A stretch of 27,799 nt of DNA from Phycisphaerae bacterium (GTDB lineage: Bacteria > Planctomycetota > Phycisphaerae > Tepidisphaerales > Tepidisphaeraceae). The position numbers were made by a program, and so were the translations under genes. Below are positions 1 to 9,451 of the stretch, piece by piece (the stretch's first letter is position 1; every line of letters begins with the position of its first letter). Under the pieces are notes generated by a model, which made no database searches, was not told where the DNA came from, and worked only from the letters and a program-made list of their open reading frames with translations. The stretch spans positions 1-27,799 of the forward strand of contig JAUJNJ010000081.1 in NCBI GenBank assembly GCA_030448225.1. Direction: 5' to 3'.

Positions 1-664
1 CGCATCATCTTGTCGATGATTCGCTCGTCATACACGCCCTGCCGCAGCACCTGATAGCCGTCGGCCTTCGCCTTGAGCATCGTCGACGGCTTGGACAGGC
101 GGGTGGGGCCGGCGTCGAGGATGAGGTCGACCTTGCCGTCGAGTTCCGCCGCCGCCCGCTCGGCCGACCACCCGGGCCGCTCGACCCGCCGGCGACGGTG
201 AGGGCGACGGGGCCGGCGATCTCCTCGAGCAGGTCGGCCGCCACGAGGTGGTCCGGGCAGCGGAGCGTGACGGCGCCGCCCGCGTCGTACAGGTCGCCCT
301 GCGACGTTGAGCGTGCGGCCGACCGACTGCCGCGTCTCGGCCGGCACGTCGAACACGAGCGACACCGGCCCGGCCACAGCTTCGTCATCATCCGCCGGCC
401 GTACTCGCTGACGGTCGACAAATCGAGGTACTTGGCGGCGTCGTCGCGGCGGGCGAGGTGTACGGTGAACGGGCGCGTCGCGTCGCCGCCGCGCAGGTCG
501 ACGAGGCGCTGGCGGGCCTTGGGGTGGTCGAGCAGGCCGGCGGCCCCATAGACCGTCTCGGTCGGCAGCACGACGAGGCCGCCGCCGCGCAGGATCTCCT
601 GCGCGCGGAGGATCTGCCCGTCGTAATCGGCTGCGTCGAAGATCGGGACGATCGGTGCCGGCAT
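1..664 (-). CDS. tsaC: Sua5/YciO/YrdC L-threonylcarbamoyladenylate synthase, frameshifted and cut by window edge
   Basis: This enzyme makes threonylcarbamoyl-AMP from threonine, bicarbonate and ATP in the cytoplasm, the first step of the t6A37 tRNA modification. The N-terminus (start codon at 662-664) reads MPAPIVPIFDAAD, followed by the YrdC signature GGLVVLPTETVYGAAGLL and later RPFTVHLAR and LWPG. Two or more frameshifts follow around 300-390 and 180-200. The last segment (about 1-165) returns to a sensible frame with DLILDAGPTRLSKPSTM, the usual S/T-rich end of the YrdC domain. No stop is reached before position 1, so a C-terminal Sua5-type domain may lie outside the window. It diverges from the HAD gene. 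An AT-rich patch (665-685, read on minus as TATATCC) is a possible promoter. Family assignment is firm; the choice of Sua5 or TsaC is open. Confidence 0.88.
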
Positions 665-758
665 GGGTGTAAAGGATATATGAGGCGAGGATTGCGGGGT
701 GTCAAGCCGACGACGGGGCGACGCGCGCGGCGACGTCGTCCCGCGCCGCGCCGCCGCC

Positions 759-764
759 TACAAT
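759..764 (+). promoter_or_regulatory. Possible -10 box (TACAAT) upstream of HAD gene
   Basis: TACAAT lies about 50 bases before the HAD start codon in a very GC-rich spacer, so it stands out, but no convincing -35 is visible. It is a guess from composition and position only. Confidence 0.25.
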
Positions 765-812
765 GCGGCGAATCGCAGGCGCCCGCCTCCGGGGGCGCGA
801 CCGGAAAACCTG

Positions 813-1413
813 ATGCCGCACGACCACCCCGACCGCCTCCGCCTGCCCGCGTCCTGTTCGACATGGACGGCACGCTCACCGAGCCGATGCTCGACTTCCC
901 GCGCATCAAGGCCGAGATGGGCATCGGCACCCCCGATCCTCGAGGCAGCACGAGATGCCGCCGACGACGGCGGGCGGCCGAGGCCATCCTGCTGCGTCAC
1001 GAGGAGCGGGCGGCCGAGGCGTCGACGCTCAACCCCGGATGCGATGCGGCTGCTCGAACTCGTGAAGGAACTCCGCCTCCGCACCGCGCTCATCACCCGC
1101 AACAGCCGCCAGAGCGTGACGACGGTGCTCCCGCCGCACGCGCTCTCGCTCGACGTGCTCATCGCGCGCGAAGACGCCCGACCGAAGCCGGACCCGCAGG
1201 CCCTGCACCGCGCCCTGCCGCGAGTTGGGCGGCGTCGACGGCTGACGCTTGGATGGTCGGCGACGGGCAGTACGATATCGAGGCGGCGATCGCGGCGGCG
1301 TCGCGAGCGTCTGGCTCAGCCACGGCCGGGCGAAGCCGTTCGCGGCCGAGCCGTGGCGGACGCTGCGGGACCTTGATGAACTTTCCACCCTCCTGCTGCG
1401 CTGCACCCGATGA
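813..1413 (+). CDS. HAD-superfamily hydrolase (phosphoglycolate-phosphatase-like), frameshifted
   Basis: This is a cytoplasmic haloacid-dehalogenase-type phosphatase, spread over all three forward frames. HAD motif I is seen as RVLFDMDGTLTEP at about 850-890, with the nucleophile DxD in FDMDGT. It is followed by MLDFPRIKAEMGIG. Motif II is the ALITRNS stretch (about 1085-1105). A lysine lies in DARPKPDPQAL (about 1170-1203), as usual for motif III. Motif IV is WMVGDGQYDIEAA (1252-1290). The C-terminus ends VWLSHGRAKPF...LLLRCTR with a stop at 1411-1413. The ATG at 813 gives MPHDHPDRLRLP before motif I. At least four single-base frameshifts are needed, and the product after correction is about 200 residues, normal for small HAD phosphatases. 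Family is clear; the substrate cannot be read from sequence. Confidence 0.82.
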
Positions 1414-1481
1414 CCTGCCGACCGGCGGCTGCCCTACGTTCGCCGCCGGCCGGTGTCCTGATCTGCTGGAGAATGCCACCC

Positions 1482-2297
1482 ATGAACCGCATTCCGCAAT
1501 CCGTTGCTGCCCCTGCTCGTCCTCGTCGGCTGTGCCGGCGCGGGCGACGCGGCCCCCGCCGATCCCGCCGGCGCTGACCGCCGCCGTTTCACCGGCGACC
1601 GGGCCCGCTGTCGCCAGAATCGGACGTCGATCAGGTCCTCGACGCGCTCGACGCCCGTGGCGATGGGCTCCGGGAGTTCAGCGCCGAGGTCACGCTGAAG
1701 GAGGAGGACAACGTCGGCCTCTCCAACACGCGACCCGCAACGTCTGGTACCAGCAACCGGCGAGGGCGAGGCGCCATGCGCGTCTCGTTCGACCAGCGCG
1801 ACGACGGCAACCGCGTCTTCCCCCGAAAAGGTCGAGTACGTGCTCGACGGCGAGTTGGCTCATCGACCGCGACTACAAGCGCAAGACCGAGATCAAGCGG
1901 CAGGTGCTGCGTCCGGGCGAGAAGATCAACCTCCTCAAGCTCGGCGAGGGCCCGTTCCCGCTGCCGATCGGCCAGGACAAGGCCGAGGTGAAAAAGCTGT
2001 TCGACGTGACGAAGGAAAAGCTGCTGAAGGACGACCCGCAGGGGACGGTGCACGTGAAGCTCGTGCCGAAGCCGGGGACGCAGTTGCGAAGAAGTTCAGC
2101 GCGATCGACGTGGGTCGACCGCGGAACAATTTCCCCCGCCGGATCGACACCGCCGACGCCGGCGAGAACAACTTCCGCACGACGATCCTCGACGACGTCC
2201 GCGTGAACCCCGACCCCGGCCTGACCGACAAGGAGTTCCAACTCCCGCCGGTGAACGACGCGGAGTGGGAGCGCACACCGAGCCCTACGTCGACTGA
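1482..2297 (+). CDS. LolA-like outer-membrane lipoprotein-sorting domain lipoprotein, frameshifted
   Basis: The start ATG at 1482 has a GGAGA ribosome site nine bases upstream. After a frameshift a hydrophobic leader LLPLLVLVGC appears, which fits a lipoprotein signal with the lipobox cysteine, so the product is probably membrane anchored. The mature part reads through frameshifts as DVDQVLDALDARGDGLREFSA, then RMRVSFDQRDDGNRVFP, WLIDRDYKRKTEIKRQVL, PFPLPIGQDKAEVKKLF and HVKLVPKPGT. It ends EFQLPPVNDAEWER...EPYVD with a stop at 2295-2297. This order (free N-terminal helix, strands with paired charges, an R-PGEKINLLKLGEGPFPLPIG-type loop) matches LolA/LolB-fold outer membrane lipoprotein-sorting proteins of planctomycetes. 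Corrected length is about 270 residues. Whether it carries lipoproteins or does another job is unknown. Confidence 0.7.
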
Positions 2298-2974
2298 TCT
2301 CCCCGCCATTCGACCGGCCGGGGGCGGTCCTTGAATCGATCCGGCTGCGGCTCGCGCTTGCCGGGCGAGCCGCAACATCAGGACGTAGACAATCACGACC
2401 GCCGTGAACGAACTGTCCCGGGTTCGCGGCCGCAACTGCCTGCGGCTCGCCGACAGAAGCATCCCGGCGATCACCAGCACCGTCGACCACCATGCCGAGG
2501 AAGAATCGCGATGGCGTGGGCGGTGACGACATCTCGCGGCGGGCGAATATCTCGGTCGCCGTGGGCGCCACTTCCACGCAGTCCGCAGGCGCGAGGGCCG
2601 TGCACATGAACGTCATCGGTGATCGTTTGCTCGCAGGATCGTCACGCCGAACAGGTACTGTGGCCGAGCGTGTCGTCAACGACGTCCGTCTCAGATCGAC
2701 GGGCCGAGCCTCCCGAACCAATCGTCACGCGTGTGCTGCCGTGCTGGAACGTCGATAGCGGAACGGCAAGCCGCCCACTGGCGACGTACGGATGGGAAGT
2801 CGCCGTCCACTCCAGTGGGTCGATGGTTCATGCCCACGACGATCCGTGTCGGCCTCATGCGACGATGTTGGTGAGTTGCTGGCCGAGCCGTTCCACGGGG
2901 CGTTGCACTTCCTGGCTCTGTCCCAACCGCCAGCGGCGTAAGCGGGTGAATGCGGCGGCGCGTGCATGCCGCAT
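2285..2974 (-). CDS. Uncertain hypothetical membrane protein, frameshifted, downstream of priA
   Basis: I do not recognise this gene. A run of protein-like segments can be followed on the minus strand through several frames: an ATG at about 2974 starting MRHARAAAFTRLRRWRLG and ending GQQLTNIVA at 2855; TATSHPYVASGRLAVPLSTF (about 2810-2750); MTFMCTALAPADCVEVAPTA (about 2615-2560); a hydrophobic stretch STVLVIAGMLLSAS (about 2485-2440); and AVVIVYVLMLRLARQAR (about 2405-2350). The tail PDRFKDRPRPVEWRGDQST then stops at 2285, 13 bases inside the converging lipoprotein gene. If real, this would be a small protein with two membrane segments and a basic tail. Five or more frameshifts are required, so the region may equally be non-coding. 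It is described here because it fills the otherwise empty 2298-3074 stretch. Confidence 0.28.
2346..2374. repeat. Perfect 10-bp inverted repeat (stem-loop) between convergent genes
   Basis: TGCGGCTCGC at 2346-2355 is the exact reverse complement of GCGAGCCGCA at 2365-2374, with a nine-base loop. It sits 49 bases after the stop of the LolA-like gene. It has no T-run, so it is not a classical intrinsic terminator, but it could stop or stabilise a transcript, or be a dispersed palindrome. Confidence 0.55.
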
Positions 2975-3074
2975 CAATGTCCTCGGGTTCGAGGCTTTAC
3001 GATCTCCGCGTTCGCCTGTAGGACTTGCGAGGATCGATTTAGGACGTGAGGGGCGAGGACGGGCTCGATTAGCA

Positions 3075-5613
3075 CTAAAGCAAAAGCGAGACCGGGTCGA
3101 CGTCCACCGCGATGCGGTCCCCCTTCGCCAGGCCGCCCTTCTCGCGGACGTCGGCGAGGACGCGGCTGGAGCAGGGCCGGCGTGGTGGAGGTCATCACGA
3201 CCTGATTGCGGAAGTAGCCGGCGATCCGGCTGATCGCGCAGGGCATCGGGCCCTTCATCACGACGGCGCGCCGGCACGTTCGCGCACGACGGCGTCGCCG
3301 AGCAGGCGCCACCTGCTCCGACCGCTTGTGCAGTTTCTCCGGCTCCTGGTCGCGGAGGATCACGCGCACCATCCGCGCGAACGGCGGCAGGCCGACCTCG
3401 CGGCGTTGTTTGAGCTCGCCCCTGGCGAAGCCGACGAAGTCCTGGCGGATGGCGGCCTGGATGGCGGTGTCGTCGGGGAGGAAGGTCTGGAGCACCACCC
3501 GCCCCGCCGCGTCGCCCCGGCCGGCGCGGCCGGCGACCTGGGTGATGAGCTGGAACGTCCGCTCGGCGGCGCGGAAGTCGGGCAGGGCCAGCGCGGTGTC
3601 GCCGCTGATCACGCCGACGAGCGTGACGTTCGGGTAGTCCAGGCCCTTGGCGATCATCTGCGTCCCGAGCATCACCTGCACCTCGCCGCGCGCGAAGCGG
3701 CCGAGCAGGGCCTCGTAGTCCTTGCCGCGCATCGAGTCGCTGTCGACGCGGGCGAACCGCAGGTCGGGGAACTTGCGGGCGATCTCCTCCTCCACCCGCT
3801 GCGTGCCGAGGCCGAAGAGGCTGAGCTTCTTCCCGCACGCCGGGCACTTCTGCGGCAGCGGGTTGACGGCCAGCAGTAGTGGCAAGGAAGCTGGCCGGTG
3901 TGCAACCCCTCCTCGAGCGACGCCGAGTGGCCTTCGCCCCCGCCGATCGGTGGTAGGTCATCGTCGCGTCGCAGAAGCGGCACTGCACGACGTTCGTGCA
4001 CGACGAGCAGTAGACGAAGTTGGAGTACCCAGCGCCGGTTCAGCAGCAGGATCGCCTGCCGGCCCGAATCGACGGTCGTGCGCAGCAGGTGTTCCAGCCG
4101 CTGCGAGAGCAGGTGACGCCACCGCGGAAGCGGTTCTCGACCTTCATGTCGACGAGTTCGACGTGCGGCATCGACAGCCCGCGCACGCGGGCCGGCAGCG
4201 TGAGCAGGTGGTACGACGGCGGCCCCGCCGCCCGCCGCCGGCGCGCGACGTACGGCAGCACGGCCGACTCCTCCGCCGTCGCGTCGCCAGCGGACGTTCG
4301 TGCCCGAGGATCACCGGCGACGGCGGCGACGGCGGCTTCGCTGATGCTACGCCGCCGGTCTGACCCTTCGTCGCTCCGTCGCTCCGTCGCTCCGTCGCTT
4401 CCCGCCCCCTTCCCCTCCGTCGCCGACACCCGCGCGTACATCTCCAGCGACGGCGTCGCGGCTGCCGAGCAGCACGGGCACGCCCTCGAGCTGCGCCCGC
4501 TTGATCGCGACGTCGCGGCCGTGGTAGCGCGCGGGGCGGTGTCCTGCTTGTAGCTCGCCTCGTGCTCCTCGTCGACGACGATCACGCCGAGGTCCGGCAG
4601 CGGCGCGAAGACCGCCGACCGCGCGCCGACGACGACCTGCGCCTGCCCCGTCGCGATCATCTGCCAGAACCGGTGCCGCTGCGTCGCGGTCAGCCCGCTG
4701 TGCAGGATCGCCACGCCCTTGAAGCGGGCCGTGAACCGCCGGACCGTCTGCGGCGTGAGCGCGATCTCCGGCACGAGCACGATCGCGCGGCTTGCCGCTG
4801 CACCACCTCGCGGATGCAGCGCAGGTACACCTCGGTCTTGCCGCTGCCGGTGACGCCGAGCAGCAGGTTCACGGAGAACCCGCCGCCGGTCATGCGCGGC
4901 AGCAGTTCGTCGAACACCTTCTGCTGGTGTTCGTTGAGCGGGTGGTCGGGCTCGGGCAGGCGGTCGGGCTCGGGGTCGATCGGCGGGCGCGGAAGGTCGA
5001 CCTCCGGCGTCACGGTGATCAGCCCGAGGCGGATGAGCTTCCGCACCGTCGCCGGGGTGGTGCCGGCCTCGCCGGCGAGCCGTTGAGTTCGATCGCGGCG
5101 TCGGGTTCGAGTTGCAGCAGGCGGGCGACGACGGCGCGCGCCCGGAGCCTTCGTCTTCTCCAGCATCGTTTGCGCCAGTTCCCGGTCCTGCGCGAGGCGC
5201 ACCATCTGCTGGTACCCGACGCCGATGCGCTTCTTCACCGCCGACGGGATGATCGATTCGAGGACGGTGCCGAGCGGGCAGCAGTAGTACCGGCTCATCC
5301 ACCGGCCGAGTTCCATGAGCTTCGGCGGGACGAGGACGCGCTCGTCGTCGATGTCGAAGAGGCGCTTGATCTTCGGGTAGGCGCTGGTGTCGTGGATCGA
5401 GACGACGTAGCCGTGGGTCGGGCGGTTGTTGCGGCCGAGCGGGACGCGGACGCGCTGGCCGACGCGCAACGTCGGCAGCAGGCGCGGCGGGATGCCGTAG
5501 TCGAGTTCGCGGTCCACGCTCTGCTCGAGCGCGACGCCGGCGAACGGGCCCTCCGCGCGCATCTCCGCCGGCGGATCGGGCGGCGGGCGAAGGTCGGGGA
5601 ACAGCGTCTGCAT
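3075..5613 (-). CDS. priA: Primosomal protein N' (replication restart helicase PriA), frameshifted, with internal insertion
   Basis: PriA is a 3'-to-5' helicase that reloads the replisome at stalled forks. The start ATG (5611-5613) directly follows GGAGAAGG. The N-terminal 3'-DNA-binding domain is intact: [36 protein letters not shown] winged-helix-like part ([15 protein letters not shown]) follows, then Walker [14 protein letters not shown] (about 4830-4870), the DEEH box [15 protein letters not shown] (about 4550-4590), and the zinc-binding part with [19 protein letters not shown] near 3965-4015 and [15 protein letters not shown] near 3800-3845. Helicase motifs V and VI are seen as [16 protein letters not shown] and [13 protein letters not shown]. 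It ends [12 protein letters not shown] with a stop at 3075-3077. At least six frameshifts break it. About 70 extra residues lie between PSLEMYARV and [10 protein letters not shown], where other PriA proteins have only a short link. Confidence 0.95.
4369..4400. repeat. Four tandem copies of an 8-bp unit inside priA
   Basis: CGTCGCTC is repeated at 4369, 4377 and 4385, with a fourth copy at 4393 differing in its last base. It lies in the extra, low-complexity part of priA and is read there as [12 protein letters not shown]. The unit is not a multiple of three, so gain or loss of one copy would shift the frame. Confidence 0.85.
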
Positions 5614-5764
5614 CCTTCTCCGTCGGAACCGGCCGGCCGCGGCCGCCGCCACAACCCAACGTCGCGTGGCGAGCGGTGCCGGTTTGCGATATCGTCGGAG
5701 GCCGCGCGGGCCCCGCATCGCCGCCGCGCCCGACGCGGTGCTGCGCCGGACCGGTCCGATCGGC

Positions 5765-5770
5765 TATTCT
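5765..5770 (+). promoter_or_regulatory. Possible -10 box (TATTCT) at the start of a membrane-protein gene
   Basis: TATTCT directly abuts the ATG at 5771. If it is a real -10 box, transcription would begin near 5777 and the true start would have to be further downstream, for example the ATG at 5808 preceded by AGGA, with one frameshift in the following C-run. Confidence 0.25.
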
Positions 5771-6739
5771 ATGACAGCTTCAAGAGTTAGGCAATCGTTA
5801 GGACCCAATGGCGACGGCGCCCCCGCCGAATCGGCGGCAAACCCGGCCGCGCCGGACCGTGGGGCGACGACCGAGGTGGGGGCGGGCTCATACTACCGCG
5901 TCCGCCTGCTCCTGGCGGCGGCGGCGGCGGTGGCGGCGTTCCTGTTCTGGCTCGCGGCCGGCTGGCTCGGCGTGCCCCACTTCCGCGGGTACGAGGCGAG
6001 CCTGCTGACCCAGCCGTCGGCGGTGGTGGGGCTCGCGACGACGGCCATCCTGATCGTCGCCTCGACCGCGATCGGCAGCCTCATCGCCGGATCGGTTCGC
6101 TTCGACGCGGGGCTCTTCGCCGCGGCGCTCGGCATGACGGTCCTCACGCTCCGCGGCGGGCCGAGCCGGTACGTCGTTCAAACGTTCGACACCCCCGCCG
6201 GCTATTTAATCCTCGCGGTCGAGACGATCCTGATCTTCGCGTTCATCGGCCTGGCGTGGTACGGCCTGTGGGTGCTGCACCGCCGCGGGCAGTTGCTCGG
6301 CGACGTCTCGCGCGACGGGATCGCCGACGCACAAACCACGCTCGGCGACAAGATGTTCGCCGCCGCCACGCAGGCCGTCGTGACCGGGATCGTCGTGACC
6401 CTGCTGGCGCGGACCGACGAGAAGAAGCAGGTCCTCGCGGCCGTCGGCATCGCGTCGCTCGTGGGGGCGATGGCGGCGTACGCGCTCGCGCCGGTGCAGC
6501 GCAGCATCTGGTACTGGGGCGGCGTGATGGCCGTCGCCGTCTTCGGCTACGCCACCGCCTCAATCGGCGGCACCGATGGCCCGTGGCACGACGGTCCCAG
6601 CGGCACGCTCGCCGGCCTCGCCCGCCCCCTGCCGCTCGACTACGCCAGCGTCGGCACCGCCGGCGCCATCCTGGGCTACTGGTTCGGCCGGCGCGGCCAG
6701 CGCACGCGCGAGGAAGCGAGTGCCGCGGGAGCGGCGTAG
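5771..6739 (+). CDS. Hypothetical multi-pass membrane protein, intact
   Basis: I do not recognise the family. From the ATG at 5771 the product is 322 residues. A polar Ala/Pro-rich N-terminal stretch (1-40) is followed by about eight hydrophobic segments near residues 43-65, 83-108, 112-128, 144-170, 196-214, 221-240, 246-266 and 291-306, then a short charged tail. There is a soluble loop around 171-195 ([16 protein letters not shown]). No enzyme motif is visible. No Shine-Dalgarno site precedes 5771; alternatives are a GTG at 5876, or an ATG at 5808 (preceded by AGGA) that would need a frameshift in the C-run after it. It diverges from priA and lies 31 bases before the next membrane-protein gene, so the two are probably co-transcribed. 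Confidence 0.8.
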   Translation: MTASRVRQSLGPNGDGAPAESAANPAAPDRGATTEVGAGSYYRVRLLLAAAAAVAAFLFWLAAGWLGVPHFRGYEASLLTQPSAVVGLATTAILIVASTAIGSLIAGSVRFDAGLFAAALGMTVLTLRGGPSRYVVQTFDTPAGYLILAVETILIFAFIGLAWYGLWVLHRRGQLLGDVSRDGIADAQTTLGDKMFAAATQAVVTGIVVTLLARTDEKKQVLAAVGIASLVGAMAAYALAPVQRSIWYWGGVMAVAVFGYATASIGGTDGPWHDGPSGTLAGLARPLPLDYASVGTAGAILGYWFGRRGQRTREEASAAGAA

Positions 6740-6770
6740 CCGAACCGGCCCCTGACCTCGAGGCTGCGGC

Positions 6771-7361
6771 GTGAGCAGCGAAGCCGAGTCACCGACGGCC
6801 GCCCTTGCGTACGCGACGGAACGCATCCTGCGCCCGCGGCGGCCGACGTACGGTTTCCGGATCATCTGGATTTCGGTGGTCTTCATCGGGATGGGCGTAT
6901 ATGTACTCCCGGGTGTTCCGCTGCTCGGCCTACTCGCGATCGCGATCGGCGGCACGTTCGCGTCGTTCCCGCTCGTGAACTTTCTGCCGGGCGTCACGTT
7001 CCTTCGGCTCGGCACCGAGGGTTTCACCGTCCATGGACTGCATCACACGCAGACGTACTTGTGGGAGTCAGTGGGCCCGTTCATCGTGGAAGCCGTTCGC
7101 TCGACGGACGGATACCCCGAAACCGTCGTTTCGTTCACGTCTGCCGTCGATCCGGCAATGAAGGCAAAAACCCGCGCCGAGCGTCGGCGGATCCCGAAGA
7201 ACGGCGGCGTCATACGGAAGCCGCCGTTTCGCATTACGCTTTGGGCCGACACCTATGATCTGACGCCGGTCGCGCTTGCCGCGATCATGAACGAATGGCG
7301 GGATTGGTACGGCGGCCCGAGCCGAGGTCGGCCGTTGCCCAAACACCCGGCCCGGCCATAG
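6771..7361 (+). CDS. Hypothetical protein with two N-terminal membrane segments and a PH-like domain, intact
   Basis: The GTG start at 6771 has GAGG seven bases upstream (6760-6763), which supports it over downstream starts. The 196-residue product has two close hydrophobic segments (about 30-47 and 48-66). A beta-rich part follows, beginning FLRLGTEGFTVHGLHHTQTY then LWESVGPFIVEA; a residue pattern like 'gF.v.....~.~W..v..f.v' is typical of bacterial PH-like (YdbS/DUF304-type) domains. A basic patch (KAKTRAERRRIPKNGG, about 130-145) and an end rich in prolines follow. Function is unknown; the PH-like reading is an inference from pattern alone. It ends only 12 bases before the trpB start. Confidence 0.78.
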   Translation: MSSEAESPTAALAYATERILRPRRPTYGFRIIWISVVFIGMGVYVLPGVPLLGLLAIAIGGTFASFPLVNFLPGVTFLRLGTEGFTVHGLHHTQTYLWESVGPFIVEAVRSTDGYPETVVSFTSAVDPAMKAKTRAERRRIPKNGGVIRKPPFRITLWADTYDLTPVALAAIMNEWRDWYGGPSRGRPLPKHPARP

Positions 7362-7373
7362 CATACAACCACC

Positions 7374-8585
<1,212 letters not shown>

Positions 8586-8608
8586 CCGTTTCGTCGGCCG
8601 CTCCACGG

Positions 8609-8614
8609 TATACT
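8609..8614 (+). promoter_or_regulatory. -10-like box TATACT six bases before the Uma2 ATG
   Basis: TATACT is followed by exactly six bases (GAGCCC) and the ATG at 8621, with no clear -35. The same spacing is seen with TACACT before both EEP copies (27265 and 27644), which suggests a near-leaderless promoter. Confidence 0.4.
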
Positions 8615-8620
8615 GAGCCC

Positions 8621-9259
8621 ATGGCCCGCGCCGCCGCGTCACAACTTCCTGCCGCGCGCGATCCGGCGCCTCGACCGCGAATCACTTTCAAGGAATTCCT
8701 GCGGTGGGACGGTGAGAACCAGCACGTCGAGTGGGTGAACGGGGAAGTCGTGCCCATGGCGCCGGTGACGGACGAGCACAGCCTCACCGTCGGATTTCTG
8801 CTGACCCTCCTGAGCCAGTTTTGTGAGGTTGACGAACTCGGCACCGTCCTCTTCGCCCCCTTTCAAATGAAGCTCGGACCGAAACTGCCGAGCCGGGTGC
8901 CGGACATCTTGTTCGTTTCGAAAAAGAATGCTCGGGGACTGAAGAAGTTGTACGTCGACGGGCCGGCGGACCTCGTGGTCGAAGTCATCAGCCCGGGCAG
9001 CCGCGGCGTCGACCGGGGCGATAAGTTTTACGAGTACGAGCAAGGGGGCGTGCGCGAATACTGGCTGATCGACCCGGAGCGGAAGCAGGCCGAGTTCTAC
9101 CACCGCGGGCGCGACGGGATCTACCGCCCTTCTACTGTGCCGGACGACGGCGTTTACCGTAGCGTCGTCCTGAAGGGTTTGTCGCTCAAAGTCGACTGGC
9201 TCTGGCAGCGGCCGCTGCCGCCGCTCCTGAGCATCTTGAAGGCGTGGGGGATTATCTGA
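8621..9259 (+). CDS. Uma2 family (DUF820) restriction-endonuclease-fold protein, intact
   Basis: Uma2 proteins have a PD-(D/E)XK nuclease fold and are very numerous in planctomycetes and cyanobacteria; their role is not settled. The start ATG at 8621 gives [10 protein letters not shown] and 212 residues. The fold's signatures are present: [12 protein letters not shown] (glutamate E37), RVPDILFVS (D95), [12 protein letters not shown] (E121), and the [16 protein letters not shown] helix-strand end typical of the family (with D134-K135 just before). All are consistent with an active-site set. The gene lies just after trpB and before an enolase-superfamily gene, so it is probably an insertion into an ancestral trp gene order. 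The reading frame is undamaged, unlike trpB beside it. Confidence 0.9.
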   Translation: MARAAASQLPAARDPAPRPRITFKEFLRWDGENQHVEWVNGEVVPMAPVTDEHSLTVGFLLTLLSQFCEVDELGTVLFAPFQMKLGPKLPSRVPDILFVSKKNARGLKKLYVDGPADLVVEVISPGSRGVDRGDKFYEYEQGGVREYWLIDPERKQAEFYHRGRDGIYRPSTVPDDGVYRSVVLKGLSLKVDWLWQRPLPPLLSILKAWGII

Positions 9260-9451
9260 AAGTTGCGGACGCGGTGAACGCGCCGTTTGGCCGGTGCGCC
9301 TGCGAGCCGCGTCTCGTGGCCCCTCGGCGATGCTGCGGCACGCCGCGAGCCTGTCGCCGCCGCGCAACCCGGACGGCCAAGCCGCAAGCGGCAGGTCGGT
9401 TGCCTCGGCACGGTCGATATCCGGTTTGCACCCACTGATCGGAGCCCGCCC

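Noticed and set aside
4369..4400. CRISPR array
   Set aside because: The repeats are 8 bp with no spacers and lie inside priA.
9381..9392. Short palindrome GCCGCAAGCGGC after uma2
   Set aside because: Real but short in a GC-rich gap; similar cores can occur by chance, so it is only mentioned with the argS hairpin.
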